From Vicinamibacterales bacterium (GTDB lineage Bacteria > Acidobacteriota > Vicinamibacteria > Vicinamibacterales > Fen-181), in the NCBI GenBank assembly GCA_036504215.1, contig DASXVO010000002.1:1-64000 (forward strand): 64,000 nucleotides of DNA. Reading direction: 5' to 3'. Position 1 is the first letter of the stretch. The number at the start of each line of letters is the position of its first letter. A program made the position numbers and the translations under genes. A model generated the notes under the pieces. It was not told the DNA's origin and did no database searches. It worked only from the letters and a program-made list of their open reading frames with translations. Of the stretch, positions 16,349 to 25,338 are shown one piece after another.

Positions 16349-17310
16349 AACCTGGAGCCCGGAGCCTGCTTCTTCCCCGCCGGCTTTCCGGTCGCCAGCC
16401 GTTTCTCGATGTCCGGCAGGGCGTCCACCAACACGTTTCCGACCGACTGCAGGCTCCGCGCGCTGACCTGATCCAGCGTGTCGCCGGCCGTGTGCCACGG
16501 CGGATACTCGAGGTCGATGATGTCCACCGCCTGCACGCCAGCGTTGAGGAACGGCACGTGATCGTCCTCGATGAGCATCGTGTCATCCACGAAGACATCC
16601 TTCAGGCCAACGCGCTTGGCGGCCGCCCAGATCGTGTCGGTGAGCCAGGGCGTCGAGGCCGATTCGCGACGGATGCGCAGGTCGCGGTCGCCAATCATGT
16701 CCACGAGGATCATCGCGCGGATGGTTGCGAGGGTGCCGGCGCGCCGGGCGGCCTGGACGTAGTGACGGCTTCCGTAGGTGTGGTCGTTGTTTCCCCAATC
16801 CGGCAGCATGGCCTCTTCGCCGTCGAGGAACAGGAGTTCCATCGTCAGCCGGCTCTGGCGCGCCTTCAGGACGCGTGCCCACTCGAGCAGGAACGCCGTG
16901 CTCGAGCCCGCATCGTTCGCCCCGACGAACCGGAATTCGCGGTAGAGCTTGGTGTCGTAGTGTCCGGCGAAGATGATTCGATCGGGTGAGGTTCCCGGGA
17001 TGAGAGCGATCAGGTTCACCATGTGTATGCGGCCGAGCGGCGTGTCCGCGTCGAAGGCCTGCTCGGTGACTTGGACGCCGATCGTCGCCAGTTCCTTCTT
17101 GATGTAGTGCCGCGTCGATTCGAGGGCGGGAGACCCGGCCGGCCGCGGGCCGAAGGCGACGATGTCGCGGACGTACGAGTAGGCTCTGGCGCCGTCGAAG
17201 ACAGGTGCGACCGCCTCGAGCGCGGTCATCGCAGCCACGGCGACGGCGAGGCCCACCAGCACAGAGAGCAGCCGGCCACGCCCCTCATCGTTCCTGGTCC
17301 TCATCGTCAT
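16345..17310 (-). CDS. M28 family zinc peptidase, glutaminyl-cyclase-like
   Basis: 321 residues. An N-terminal signal anchor (about 12-35) puts the enzyme in the periplasm. The metal-ligand set of family M28 is visible: [25 protein letters not shown], the Asp in LVDMIGD and the last His in [12 protein letters not shown]. The phrase [18 protein letters not shown] near the N terminus is close to glutaminyl-peptide cyclotransferases. So the enzyme either removes N-terminal residues or cyclises N-terminal Gln; the sequence does not decide. The first in-frame ATG after the yacG context is at 17310. It overlaps yacG by 26 bases, suggesting coupling. Confidence 0.8.
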   Translation of the reverse strand: MTMRTRNDEGRGRLLSVLVGLAVAVAAMTALEAVAPVFDGARAYSYVRDIVAFGPRPAGSPALESTRHYIKKELATIGVQVTEQAFDADTPLGRIHMVNLIALIPGTSPDRIIFAGHYDTKLYREFRFVGANDAGSSTAFLLEWARVLKARQSRLTMELLFLDGEEAMLPDWGNNDHTYGSRHYVQAARRAGTLATIRAMILVDMIGDRDLRIRRESASTPWLTDTIWAAAKRVGLKDVFVDDTMLIEDDHVPFLNAGVQAVDIIDLEYPPWHTAGDTLDQVSARSLQSVGNVLVDALPDIEKRLATGKPAGKKQAPGSRF

Positions 17311-17461
17311 CACGTTGCTCCTCGACCGGCTCACCCGGCACGCGGTAGGCTCCATCCGCCCACTTCGCAAGGTCCGCCAGCTTGCACCGCTCGCTGCAGA
17401 AGGGACGCCACCGCGAGTCGATGGGCCGTATCCGGCAGTACACGCACTTCCTGTCCGTCAC
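17285..17461 (-). CDS. yacG: DNA gyrase inhibitor-type zinc protein YacG
   Basis: A 58-residue protein. The minus strand from GTG 17461 reads [13 protein letters not shown], then [29 protein letters not shown], and ends in a run of Asp/Glu. This is the full YacG pattern: a four-Cys zinc site (CxxC and CxxxC), the RPFCSxRCKxxDLxxWxxxxY core and an acidic tail. YacG in E. coli binds gyrase and inhibits it. The 3' end overlaps the start of the M28 peptidase gene. The small size makes it easy to miss. Confidence 0.85.
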   Translation of the reverse strand: MTDRKCVYCRIRPIDSRWRPFCSERCKLADLAKWADGAYRVPGEPVEEQRDDDEDQER

Positions 17462-17563
17462 GGACGAATTATCGCAGAAATGAGGGATCGGGGGAGGAGG
17501 AACGGGGATAACTCGAGTCGAGCGCGAAACGGAAGGGGCGCGCCACGTCGCCCCCGGCCGGAT

Positions 17564-18241
17564 TCAGGGTTCGGGGGTCGTGTGACGAACGTCTTTCGCG
17601 GACACCATGAAGATGACGTCTTCGGCGATGTTGGTGGCGTGGTCTCCGATCCGTTCGAGGTGGCGCGAGATGAGGATGAGTTCGAGCGACCCTGTGATCT
17701 TCGACGGGTCCTGCAGCATGTAGGTGAGCAGTTCGCGGAAGATCTGCATCTTGAGGTTGTCGAGCACGTCGTCGCGATCGAGGACGGTCTGGGCCAGCCG
17801 CGTGTCTTTCTTGACAAACGCGTCGAGCGAATCGCGGAGCATGCCCTGCGCGTAGTCGGCCATGCGGGGCAGGTCCAGCAGCGGTTTGACGGGCGGTCCG
17901 GCCAGGTAGCGTTCCGCGGCCTCCGCGATGTTGACCGCCATGTCGCCGACCCGTTCGAGGTCCGTGTTGATCTTCAACGCGGCCACGATGGCCCGAAGAT
18001 CCGACGCGACGGGTTGGTGAAGGGCGAGCAGCTTGAACGCGCGGTTGTCGATGTCCAGGTGCAACTGGTTCACCGGCTCGTCGCCGCCGATGACGCCCGA
18101 GACTCGTGCCGAATCTCGATCGACGAGCGCGGAAATGGCTGCCTGCACCCGCTCCTCGGCCAGGCCCCCCATCGCCAGCAGCCGGGTGGTGAGTTGCTCG
18201 AGCGCTTCCTGGAAGTGGCGGACGTTCTCGCGCGATTCCAT
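17564..18241 (-). CDS. phoU: Phosphate-signalling regulator PhoU (stand-alone)
   Basis: A 225-residue cytoplasmic protein made of two three-helix PhoU repeats. Each carries the metal-binding signature: LERVGDMAVNIAE around residue 95 and LERIGDHATNIAEDV around residue 200. PhoU links PstB to PhoR and keeps the Pho regulon off when phosphate is plentiful. I choose ATG 18241 because GGAGAG lies nine bases upstream; an earlier in-frame ATG at 18265 would overlap pstB by eight bases and has no such site. It lies 16 bases after pstB, and the two form an operon. Confidence 0.9.
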   Translation of the reverse strand: MESRENVRHFQEALEQLTTRLLAMGGLAEERVQAAISALVDRDSARVSGVIGGDEPVNQLHLDIDNRAFKLLALHQPVASDLRAIVAALKINTDLERVGDMAVNIAEAAERYLAGPPVKPLLDLPRMADYAQGMLRDSLDAFVKKDTRLAQTVLDRDDVLDNLKMQIFRELLTYMLQDPSKITGSLELILISRHLERIGDHATNIAEDVIFMVSAKDVRHTTPEP

Positions 18242-18257
18242 CTGGATTGTCTCTCCA

Positions 18258-19124
18258 TCAGCCAAATCGGCCGGTGACGTAGTCTTCCGTCAGTCTCTCA
18301 CCGGGCGCCGTGAACAGTTTCTCGGTCCTCTCGAATTCCACGAGCCGCCCGAGCCAGAAGAACGCCGTGTAATCCGACACGCGCGCCGCCTGCTGCATGT
18401 TGTGCGTGACGATGACGATCGTGTAGTCGTTCTTGAGCTGGTAGATGAGTTCCTCGATGCGCTGCGTGGCAATCGGGTCGAGCGCCGAGGCTGGTTCGTC
18501 CATGAGCAGCACCTCGGGCTGCACCGCGAGCGCCCGCGCAATGCACACGCGCTGCTGCTGACCACCGGACAGCGACAGGGCAGATTCGCGCAGGCGGTCC
18601 TTCACCTCGTCCCAGAGCGCCGCGGCCTTGAGGCTCTCTTCGACCCGGCCCTCGAGGTCTGACCGCCCGGACGCCAACCCGTTCACGCGGATGCCGTACG
18701 CCACGTTGTCGAAGATCGACTTCGGAAAGGGATTCGACTTCTGGAACACCATCCCCACACGGCGCCGGAGGTCGACGACGTCGGTCGCCGGCCCATAGAT
18801 GTTCTCGCCGTCGAGCTCGACCGTGCCCGCGAGCCGCGTCCCGGGGATCGTGTCGTTCAACCTGTTGAAGGTCCGCAGGAGCGTGCTCTTGCCGCAGCCC
18901 GACGGGCCAATGAACGCCGTGACCAGATTCGTTCGGATGTCGAGCGAGATGTCGAAGAGCGCCTGCTTGGCGCCGTAGAAGAAGCTGGTCTGCCGGACGG
19001 AGATCCGAAGCTGATTGGCTGCCGCCGGCCAAGCCGGCTCGTCCGAGCGTCTGAACCCGCTCATCGCGGGCATCGGAACCGCCGTGCGGGCCCCCGAGGC
19101 GGGCGCCGAGAACGCGTAGGACAT
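18258..19124 (-). CDS. pstB: Phosphate ABC transporter ATPase PstB, canonical copy
   Basis: 288 residues. Every ATPase motif is intact: Walker [11 protein letters not shown]-loop [11 protein letters not shown], signature LSGGQQQR, Walker [13 protein letters not shown] and switch His in VTHNMQQA. A roughly 30-residue N-terminal extension rich in Ala/Pro precedes the domain. It should homodimerise and drive a PstC-PstA channel, most simply the canonical pair at 23208-25036, because its operon lacks permeases. The start at 19124 has no Shine-Dalgarno site; TATTCT lies six bases upstream, suggesting leaderless transcription behind a Pho-box-like repeat. Confidence 0.93.
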   Translation of the reverse strand: MSYAFSAPASGARTAVPMPAMSGFRRSDEPAWPAAANQLRISVRQTSFFYGAKQALFDISLDIRTNLVTAFIGPSGCGKSTLLRTFNRLNDTIPGTRLAGTVELDGENIYGPATDVVDLRRRVGMVFQKSNPFPKSIFDNVAYGIRVNGLASGRSDLEGRVEESLKAAALWDEVKDRLRESALSLSGGQQQRVCIARALAVQPEVLLMDEPASALDPIATQRIEELIYQLKNDYTIVIVTHNMQQAARVSDYTAFFWLGRLVEFERTEKLFTAPGERLTEDYVTGRFG

Positions 19125-19130
19125 GGCCCG

Positions 19131-19172
19131 AGAATAGCCCCTGGCCATTGCGCAGCGGTTACGCTCGTGTAA
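19131..19172 (-). promoter_or_regulatory. Candidate Pho-regulated promoter of pstB-phoU
   Basis: On the minus strand, TTACACG (19172-19166) and TAACCGC (19161-19155) are half-sites 11 bases apart. The -10-like TATTCT (19136-19131) follows 18 bases later and ends six bases before the ATG at 19124. The 11-bp period matches PhoB/PhoP direct-repeat boxes, and two better copies exist upstream of the other pst units. Confidence 0.4.
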
Positions 19173-19195
19173 ATTCCGCGTTTCGTCCGCGCGGG

Positions 19196-20470
19196 CTATG
19201 CCACCGTTCCCGCCGGCACGACGCCCCACTTGGGGACGATGATGATGCCGTTGCGGATGTAGTAGCCGGCGCCGTCTGCCTGCTGCACGCCGGCCTCGTT
19301 CGTGAGGCGGACGCCGGCGCCGATACGGGCGTTCTTGTCCACGATGACCCGATCGAGCACGGAATCGGCCCCGATGCCCAGCTCGGGCCCGCCGTCGTGA
19401 AGTGGCGCATCATCGTCCTTCTCGTAGAAGTCGGCACCGAGCAGGACCGAGCGGGTGATCTCGCAGTTCCGGCCGACCCGCGTGCGGATGCCGACCACCG
19501 ACTGCTCGACCGTGCACTGGTCCATGTAGCAGCCTTCGGCGACCACGGCTTCATTGACCGTGCAGTGGTTCAGGCGCGACCCGGGCAGGAAACGCGGCCG
19601 CGTGAAGACCGGGCGTCGCGGGTCGTAGAAGTTGAAGGGCGCGCGCGGTCGCGTCAGCATGATGTTCGCGTCGTAGAACGACGGCACGGTTCCGACGTCC
19701 TGCCAGTAGTCGCGGAACAGGTACGCGTTCACGCGCCGGTTGTCGAGCGCGGCCGGAATGATCTCGTGGCCGAAATCCACGCCGGGATGCCGCTCCAGGG
19801 CGTCGAGCAGGACGTCGCGAGTGAAGACGTAGATGCCCATCGAGGCAATGAACGGCTTGTCCGCCGACGGCGCCAGGAACCTCGAGCCGGACGGCACGCT
19901 GGCTCCGATGGCTCGAAGACGCTCCGCGTTCGGCTTCTCCTCGAACCCGACGATCTGGCCATTCGTGTCGAAGCGGAAGATCCCCATCGCGGGCGCGTCG
20001 TCGGACGTGATCGGCTGCGCCGCGATCGTCACGTCCGCGCGCCGCTCCACGTGCTCCTCGATCATCGCCGCGTAGTCCATGCGGTAGAGATGGTCGCCGG
20101 CGAGGATCAGGTAGTACTCGGCATCGTGGTAGATGAAGTGTCGCGCGGCTTGGCGGACCGCGTCGGCCGTGCCCTGGAACCAGTTCGGGTTGTCGGGCGT
20201 CTGCTCGGCGGCGAGGATCTCGACGAAGCCGCGCGAGAACAGGTCCATGCGGTAGGTCTCGGCGATGTGGCGATTGAGCGACGCGGAGTTGAACTGCGTC
20301 AGCACGTAGATGCGCCGGATGTCGGCGTGGAGGCAGTTGCTGATCGGTACGTCGATCAGCCGGTATTTGCCGGCGATCGGGACGGCCGGTTTGGATCGGA
20401 GGTGCGTGAGAGGAAACAGGCGGGCGCCGCGGCCGCCGCCGAGTATGAGTGCGAGGACGTGTTTCATCAT
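19196..20470 (-). CDS. glgC: Glucose-1-phosphate adenylyltransferase
   Basis: A 424-residue enzyme making ADP-glucose, the committed donor for glycogen synthesis. The N-terminal nucleotidyltransferase has [39 protein letters not shown] and [10 protein letters not shown]. The C-terminal left-handed beta helix has the repeated hexapeptides ([31 protein letters not shown]). The length and the [13 protein letters not shown] phrase are closer to cyanobacterial and plant AGPases than to the E. coli enzyme. Pi is a classic allosteric inhibitor of these enzymes, which makes its place between pstB-phoU and phoB-phoR worth noting. All of these genes point the same way. Confidence 0.92.
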   Translation of the reverse strand: MMKHVLALILGGGRGARLFPLTHLRSKPAVPIAGKYRLIDVPISNCLHADIRRIYVLTQFNSASLNRHIAETYRMDLFSRGFVEILAAEQTPDNPNWFQGTADAVRQAARHFIYHDAEYYLILAGDHLYRMDYAAMIEEHVERRADVTIAAQPITSDDAPAMGIFRFDTNGQIVGFEEKPNAERLRAIGASVPSGSRFLAPSADKPFIASMGIYVFTRDVLLDALERHPGVDFGHEIIPAALDNRRVNAYLFRDYWQDVGTVPSFYDANIMLTRPRAPFNFYDPRRPVFTRPRFLPGSRLNHCTVNEAVVAEGCYMDQCTVEQSVVGIRTRVGRNCEITRSVLLGADFYEKDDDAPLHDGGPELGIGADSVLDRVIVDKNARIGAGVRLTNEAGVQQADGAGYYIRNGIIIVPKWGVVPAGTVA

Positions 20471-20506
20471 GTCGAAGCCTATGACCAGACGATCGGTGAT
20501 GCAAGG

Positions 20507-22264
20507 TCAACGAAGCGGAAGGCTGATGGTGAAGACGGCGCCGCCCTCAGGACGATTCGTCGCCCACACGCGGCCCCCCAGCAGACCGACGAGGTGCTTG
20601 ACGATGGACAACCCGAGCCCCGTGCCGCCCGATTCGCGCGAGCGGGCCTTGTCCACGCGGTAGAAGCGCTCGAAGATTCGATCGAGATCGGCCTCGGGAA
20701 TGCCAGGCCCCTCGTCCGCGACGGTCAGTATCGCACGGTCGTCGCTCTGCCTGCCGTCGAGCAGAATCCGGCGGCCCTCGGGCGAGTAGTTGACGGCATT
20801 CTCTATGAGATTGCGCAAGGCATCCTGCAGCTTGGCCGGGTCCGTCAAAATGGTGGCGACCGATGGTTCGACCTGGATGTCCACCAACTGTCGGCGCGAC
20901 TGGATCACCGGGGCGAGGTCGGCGGCCGCGCCGGCAAACAAGGCCTGCAGCGGACAATCGGTCTTCTCGACGGCTTCCTGCCGCGCGTCGAGACCCGCCA
21001 GCCGCAGGAGGTCCTTCACGAGGCGTTCCATGCGGCTGACGTGACGGGCGATGACCTCCAGAAATCGCGCGCGGTCCTCCACGCTGGCCGGTTCGTCCGA
21101 CAACGCTTCGACGTAGCCGCGGATCGCCGTCAATGGCGTCCGCAATTCGTGCGAAACGTTCGCGACGAAGTCGCGGCGCACCTGATCGGCCCTGCGCAGG
21201 TCGGTGATGTCGTGGAGAACCAGCACGGCGCCCCTGGCGGCCGGCGCGGTGACGGGGGCCGCGCGGCCGACCAGGCGCCGGTCAGGCGTACGGACCGGCG
21301 ACAGTTCGACGCCGGCAGGTTCCGCTCCCTCGAGGGCCTTGGTGAGAAGCGCCGCCACATCCGGATGCCGCACGAACTCCAGGTAGTGCCCGTCCACGGC
21401 CGCGTCGTCGATAGCCAGCATCGTCCGCGCCGCGCGGTTGACCAGCTGCACGTGGCCCTTGGCGTTGACCACCAGCACGCCTTCCACCATCCCGGAGAGG
21501 ATCGCGTCAGTCCGCGCGCGGTCCTGCGCGAGTTCCGCGACACGGCTTGCCAGTTCGCGCACGGTGTCGTCGAGGACACGGGCCACCGTGCCCAGTTCGT
21601 CGTGCTCGTAGTCCCGAACCGGCCGCGACAGGTCGCCTGAGGCAAACCGTTTGGCACCCGCCGCGATCGCGTTGAGCCGTCGCGCCAGCAACACGGACGA
21701 GAGCCAGGCCAGTGCCAGCGCACCGACCAGCGCGGCCGCCAGCGCCAGCAGCGTGAGGTTCCGCACCGACGCCACCTGCCGTTCGACGTCGGTCAGCGGC
21801 AGCGCCAGTCGCACGATGGCGACCGTTGGATGGGTGGCCCGCACCGCCACGTACATCATGCTGGTCTGGAGGGTCTGGCTGAAGCGCTCCGACACTCCCG
21901 CACCTGCGGCGCGGGCTTGGACGACCTCCGGCCGGGTCCCGTGATTGTCGAGCGAACGCAGGGCCTCGGCTCCGACCATGGAATCGCCGACCACCGTCCC
22001 GTCGCCGGCAATGAACGTGACGCGGGCGGGAAGTGTCTTGCCGATCCGTTGCGCTTCGATCTCGAGGGCGTCCGCGGTCAGCGTGGCCTGGTGCTTCATC
22101 AGCACGTCGGCGACCAGCCGGGCCTCCGATGTGAGTCCCTGCTGGATGCGCTGCGAGGTTTGACCGGCCAGCGAAAGGGAAAGGAGGATCGCGACGAGGA
22201 GCAGGACGGCGCTGGCAACGCCGAAGATCGCCAGGAAGATCTTTCCGCGGAATCCGAGGTGCAT
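20507..22264 (-). CDS. phoR: Phosphate-regulon sensor histidine kinase PhoR
   Basis: 585 residues. TM1 about 7-27, a periplasmic loop to about 160, TM2 about 165-187, HAMP about 188-240, PAS about 250-350 (DAILSGMVEGVLVVNA), HisKA with the phospho-accepting His in ANVSHELRTPLTAIRGY, and a C-terminal ATPase domain with NLIENAVNYSPEG, DEGPGIPEADL and GGTGLGLSIVKHL. It probably phosphorylates the PhoB encoded 78 bases upstream under phosphate limitation. An in-frame GTG six codons earlier (22282) is possible. The long periplasmic domain is larger than in E. coli PhoR. Confidence 0.85.
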   Translation of the reverse strand: MHLGFRGKIFLAIFGVASAVLLLVAILLSLSLAGQTSQRIQQGLTSEARLVADVLMKHQATLTADALEIEAQRIGKTLPARVTFIAGDGTVVGDSMVGAEALRSLDNHGTRPEVVQARAAGAGVSERFSQTLQTSMMYVAVRATHPTVAIVRLALPLTDVERQVASVRNLTLLALAAALVGALALAWLSSVLLARRLNAIAAGAKRFASGDLSRPVRDYEHDELGTVARVLDDTVRELASRVAELAQDRARTDAILSGMVEGVLVVNAKGHVQLVNRAARTMLAIDDAAVDGHYLEFVRHPDVAALLTKALEGAEPAGVELSPVRTPDRRLVGRAAPVTAPAARGAVLVLHDITDLRRADQVRRDFVANVSHELRTPLTAIRGYVEALSDEPASVEDRARFLEVIARHVSRMERLVKDLLRLAGLDARQEAVEKTDCPLQALFAGAAADLAPVIQSRRQLVDIQVEPSVATILTDPAKLQDALRNLIENAVNYSPEGRRILLDGRQSDDRAILTVADEGPGIPEADLDRIFERFYRVDKARSRESGGTGLGLSIVKHLVGLLGGRVWATNRPEGGAVFTISLPLR

Positions 22265-22341
22265 CGAAGCCTCGCCGTTCACCGGTCAGCACGCCGGCGG
22301 GAAATCGGCTCCACAGTTGTGCCGGCCTCCCGGCGTCGCCG

Positions 22342-23043
22342 CTAGTCGTCGCCTTTCGCGGCCGGATCGACCAGCTTGTACCCGAACTGCTTGACGGTGA
22401 CGAGCGCGTCCGTCAGGAGCGGAATCTTCTCCCGGAGCCGGCGTACATGGACGTCGACGGTTCGCGTGCCGCCCGTGTATTGATAGCCCCAGACCTCCTG
22501 GAGAAGGCGGTCGCGTGACAGGACCCGTCCGGGATGCTGGACGAAGTACTCGAGCAGCAGGAACTCCTTGGCCGTGAGTGTCACCTCACGCCCCGCGTCG
22601 GTGACAACGTGACGCTCCCGGTCGATCGAGATCGGGCCGCAACTCGACCGCAGGCCATTCGTGCCGGCCGCGCGGTTGGCACGACGGAGCAGCGCGGCGA
22701 CCCGGGCCACGAGTTCCTTCGGGCTGAACGGCTTCGTCAGGTAGTCGTCCGCGCCCAATTCCAGTCCGGAGACCCGATCGGATTCCTCGGCCCGGGCTGT
22801 GACGACGATAATCGGAAGATCGGCCGTGGCCGACTGGCGACGCAGGGCCTGGCAGATCTCGAGCCCGTGAAGGCCCGGGAGCATGAGATCCAACACCATG
22901 AGATCCGGGCGCCGGGTTCGGACGCGCGGCAGGACATCGGTGCCCGAAGTCAGCACCTCCGCCGTGTGCCCGGCCCTGACCAGGTAGTGACGAATCAACT
23001 CAGCGATGTCGTGGTCGTCTTCGACGATGAGAATGTGGCTCAC
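22342..23043 (-). CDS. phoB: Phosphate-regulon response regulator PhoB (OmpR family)
   Basis: A 233-residue two-domain regulator. The receiver domain has the acidic pocket VEDDHD, the phospho-acceptor Asp52 in LMVLDLMLPG, Thr in VTARAEES and Lys in YLTKPFSPKE. The C-terminal winged helix (about 130-225) has TAKEFLLLEYFVQHPGRV and TVDVHVRRLREKI. It should bind the 11-bp-repeat boxes found upstream of the pst units. It is transcribed with phoR and divergent from pstC; the intergenic 164 bases hold a Pho box and a -35/-10 pair. Confidence 0.9.
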   Translation of the reverse strand: MSHILIVEDDHDIAELIRHYLVRAGHTAEVLTSGTDVLPRVRTRRPDLMVLDLMLPGLHGLEICQALRRQSATADLPIIVVTARAEESDRVSGLELGADDYLTKPFSPKELVARVAALLRRANRAAGTNGLRSSCGPISIDRERHVVTDAGREVTLTAKEFLLLEYFVQHPGRVLSRDRLLQEVWGYQYTGGTRTVDVHVRRLREKIPLLTDALVTVKQFGYKLVDPAAKGDD

Positions 23044-23064
23044 AAGAAGGCCTTGCCGCGGTCG

Positions 23065-23093
23065 ATCGTGTCAGCCCGGCTGCGTCGTGTCAA
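23065..23093 (-). promoter_or_regulatory. Candidate sigma-70 promoter of phoB-phoR
   Basis: On the minus strand, a perfect TTGACA (23093-23088) is separated by 17 bases from CACGAT (23070-23065), with a predicted transcript start near 23058 and the phoB ATG at 23043. The kinase gene at 47891 has a similar arrangement (TTGACG, 18 bases, CACGAT), so CACGAT may be a usable -10 here. Confidence 0.45.
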
Positions 23094-23109
23094 CGGAGAA
23101 GACGTGCCG

Positions 23110-23127
23110 TAACACCGTTTTAACACC
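23110..23127 (+). promoter_or_regulatory. Candidate Pho box between phoB and pstC
   Basis: Two identical TAACACC heptamers start at 23110 and 23121, exactly 11 bases apart, in the divergent phoB/pstC intergenic region. Direct repeats with 11-bp period are the hallmark of PhoB (TGTCA-type) and PhoP (TTAACA-type) boxes. Confidence 0.55.
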
Positions 23128-23207
23128 CGCGACATGGTGCCGAAATCTCGCCTGCTTACACTTCTCGTCGAGGTGAGAATGCCCCTGGGCCAGGAAGAGA
23201 GGGGATA

Positions 23208-24191
23208 GTGCCCGAGAGTGCGGCGCCGACAATCACGATGGGGCGTCCGTGGAGCAGCTTGACCCGCCTGGGCCTGCAGCTGCGCCGCGGCGACGCGCTC
23301 GCGCACGCCATCGCCCTCGTCTTCGGCGCGTCCGTGCTCGTCGTCACCGGTCTGCTCGCATGGCAGCTGTGGGTCAACTCGGTGCTGCCCCGCCGCCAGT
23401 TCGGCTGGCGGTTTCTCTTCTCGCAGACGTGGGATCCGGTGGCCGGTCAGTTCGGCGCGGCGGCGTTCGTCTACGGCACGGTGATGACGTCGGCCCTCGC
23501 GTTGCTGATTGCCGTGCCTCTTGGAATCGGCGTGGCCATCTTCCTCGCGGAGCTGGCGCCGCCGCGGCTCTCGGCGATGGCCGGCATGCTGCTCGAACTC
23601 CTGGCAGCGGTGCCGAGCGTCATCTACGGGCTCGTCGGCGTGTCGATCCTCGTGCCGATCATGCGCGTGTACGTTCAGCCGGCGCTGAAGGCGGCGACGG
23701 GCGGCTTCCCGCTGTTCAGCGGCCCCGCGTACGGGATCGGCCTGCTGACCGCCGGGATCGTGCTCGCGGTCATGGTCGTGCCCTTCATCGTGTCGGTCGG
23801 TCGGGAAGTCCTGCTCGCCGTGCCGCGGGAGCAGCGCGAGGCCGCGCTGGCCCTGGGGTCCACGCGGTGGGAGAGCACGTGGAAGGTCGTGTTGCCCTAC
23901 GCCCGGCCAGGCCTGTACGGCGCCGTCTTCCTGGCGCTCGGCCGCGCGCTCGGCGAGACGATGGCGGTGACGATGGTCATCGGCAACCGTCCCGAAATCG
24001 CCGCGTCGTTGTTCGCGCCCGCGTACTCGATGGCCGCTGTCATCGCGAACGAATTCAGCGAAGCCACCGAGGAACTCTATCTCCAGTCGCTCATCGAGGT
24101 CGGCCTCGTGCTGTTCGCGCTCACGATGGTCATCAACGTGGTGGCTCGCGGCCTCATCGCGGCGACCGCTGACCAGGGCAGCGCACGATGA
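23208..24191 (+). CDS. pstC: Phosphate ABC transporter permease PstC, first copy
   Basis: A 327-residue inner-membrane permease with six core hydrophobic segments plus an N-terminal one. The coupling (EAA-type) loop is complete: EAALALGSTRWESTWKVVLP, followed by the GRALGETMAVTMVIGN helix that defines PstC. It forms the translocation channel with PstA; ATPase is most likely the canonical PstB at 18258. GTG start with GAGAGGGG just upstream. The stop overlaps the pstA start as ATGA. Confidence 0.9.
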   Translation: MPESAAPTITMGRPWSSLTRLGLQLRRGDALAHAIALVFGASVLVVTGLLAWQLWVNSVLPRRQFGWRFLFSQTWDPVAGQFGAAAFVYGTVMTSALALLIAVPLGIGVAIFLAELAPPRLSAMAGMLLELLAAVPSVIYGLVGVSILVPIMRVYVQPALKAATGGFPLFSGPAYGIGLLTAGIVLAVMVVPFIVSVGREVLLAVPREQREAALALGSTRWESTWKVVLPYARPGLYGAVFLALGRALGETMAVTMVIGNRPEIAASLFAPAYSMAAVIANEFSEATEELYLQSLIEVGLVLFALTMVINVVARGLIAATADQGSAR

Positions 24192-25036
24192 GCGTGCTGA
24201 CCCGCAACCGCCGCCGGAAGATCCTGAGCGACTTCATGCTCGGCCTGAGCGCCCTGTTCACGGTGCTCTGCATTTCCCTGCTCTTCTTCGTCCTGGGATA
24301 CCTCCTCATCAAGGGGGGATCGTCTGTCAACCTGGCCTTCTTCACGAAGCTGCCCACGCCGCCGGGGGAAGACGGCGGCGGGATGGCGAATGCGCTGGTC
24401 GGCAGCGCGAAGCTGCTCGGGATCGCGGCGGTCACCGGCCTGCCCATCGGGTTTCTCGCCGGACTGTATCTCAGCGAATTCGCCGGTCGAACGATGGCGA
24501 CCGTCGTGCGGTACGCCGCCGATCTGCTGAACGGCGTGCCGTCGATCGTCATCGGCATCTTCGTCTACACGCTCGTGGTGCTGCCGATGCAGCACTTCTC
24601 GACGCTCGCCGGCGGGCTGGCGCTCGGCATCATGATGATTCCGATCATGACGCGCAGCACCGAGGAGTTTCTCCGGGCCGTCCCGGTGACGCTCCGCGAG
24701 GGATCGCTCGCCCTCGGCGCCACGCGCACGCTGACCATCATCCGCGTCGTCGTCCCTGCGGCGGCCCGCGGGATCGTGACGGCCGCAATGCTCGGCCTGG
24801 CCCGCGTGGCCGGCGAGACGGCGCCGCTACTCTTCACGGCCCTCAGCAACCGGTTCTGGAGCCCCGGGATCAACCAGCCGACCGCCTCGCTGCCCGTCAT
24901 GATCTTCAACTACGCGGTCGCTCCCTACGACGACTGGCACCGGCAGGCTTGGGCGGCCGGCCTCGTCCTTCTCACGCTCGTGCTGGTCGCCAACCTCAGC
25001 GCGCGGTACCTGCTGGGCGGACGGCAGGAGAGCTGA
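24188..25036 (+). CDS. pstA: Phosphate ABC transporter permease PstA, first copy
   Basis: A 282-residue inner-membrane permease with six hydrophobic segments. The coupling loop is EGSLALGATRTLTIIRVVVP and the diagnostic helix is LARVAGETAPLLFTALSN. It is translationally coupled to pstC by a four-base overlap. There is no pstS or pstB immediately after it; a 302-base gap and a new Pho box precede the fusion operon, so PstS from 26465 probably serves both channels. Confidence 0.9.
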   Translation: MSVLTRNRRRKILSDFMLGLSALFTVLCISLLFFVLGYLLIKGGSSVNLAFFTKLPTPPGEDGGGMANALVGSAKLLGIAAVTGLPIGFLAGLYLSEFAGRTMATVVRYAADLLNGVPSIVIGIFVYTLVVLPMQHFSTLAGGLALGIMMIPIMTRSTEEFLRAVPVTLREGSLALGATRTLTIIRVVVPAAARGIVTAAMLGLARVAGETAPLLFTALSNRFWSPGINQPTASLPVMIFNYAVAPYDDWHRQAWAAGLVLLTLVLVANLSARYLLGGRQES

Positions 25037-25338
25037 CCGAGGCTTCGCGCCAGCTGGACTCCGCAGTCTGTCCCCGTGCGGACACTGGACGTTCGAGGAC
25101 GGCTGCCAACGGGCCGACGACACCGGTGACTTCTCGGTCCGAGTCCGGCCGGGCCCCCAGCCGACCTCGAGCGTCACCTGTCCGTCCACTGTTGCTCTCT
25201 CGCTCGCCCTCCTGCCGGTCTCCGCGGCCCGCGCAACCTGCCTCTTGTTACACCGTCGTGACACTGTCACTATAGGGAGCGGCGTGGTCTGCGCGTGCCA
25301 ATAGTTCTTGTGTCAGGGCGCTCAAATGAGGTAGAGAA
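25037..25338. other. 302-base intergenic region before the phoU-fusion operon
   Basis: No gene is visible. It contains a perfect 16-bp inverted repeat TGTCC-N6-GGACA at 25069-25084 (possible operator or terminator stem), several further GTCC/GGAC repeats up to about 25190, and a candidate Pho box at 25248-25265 followed by CTATAGGG. Confidence 0.5.
25248..25276 (+). promoter_or_regulatory. Candidate Pho-regulated promoter of the phoU-fusion/pst operon
   Basis: TTACACC (25248) and TGACACT (25259) are half-sites exactly 11 bases apart. TATAGG at 25271-25276 is a possible -10. The following gene starts about 60 bases later with its own GAGG ribosome site. Confidence 0.5.

Noticed and set aside
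19148-21640. 830-residue open frame antisense to glgC and phoR
   Set aside because: Spans two convincing genes and an intergenic gap, with no recognisable motif.
22534-23112. Plus-strand open frame antisense to phoB
   Set aside because: Shadow of phoB; would also remove the divergent promoter region.
24827-25270. 147-residue minus-strand open frame across pstA and the intergenic region
   Set aside because: No motif, overlaps pstA antisense, and runs through the Pho box and inverted repeat.
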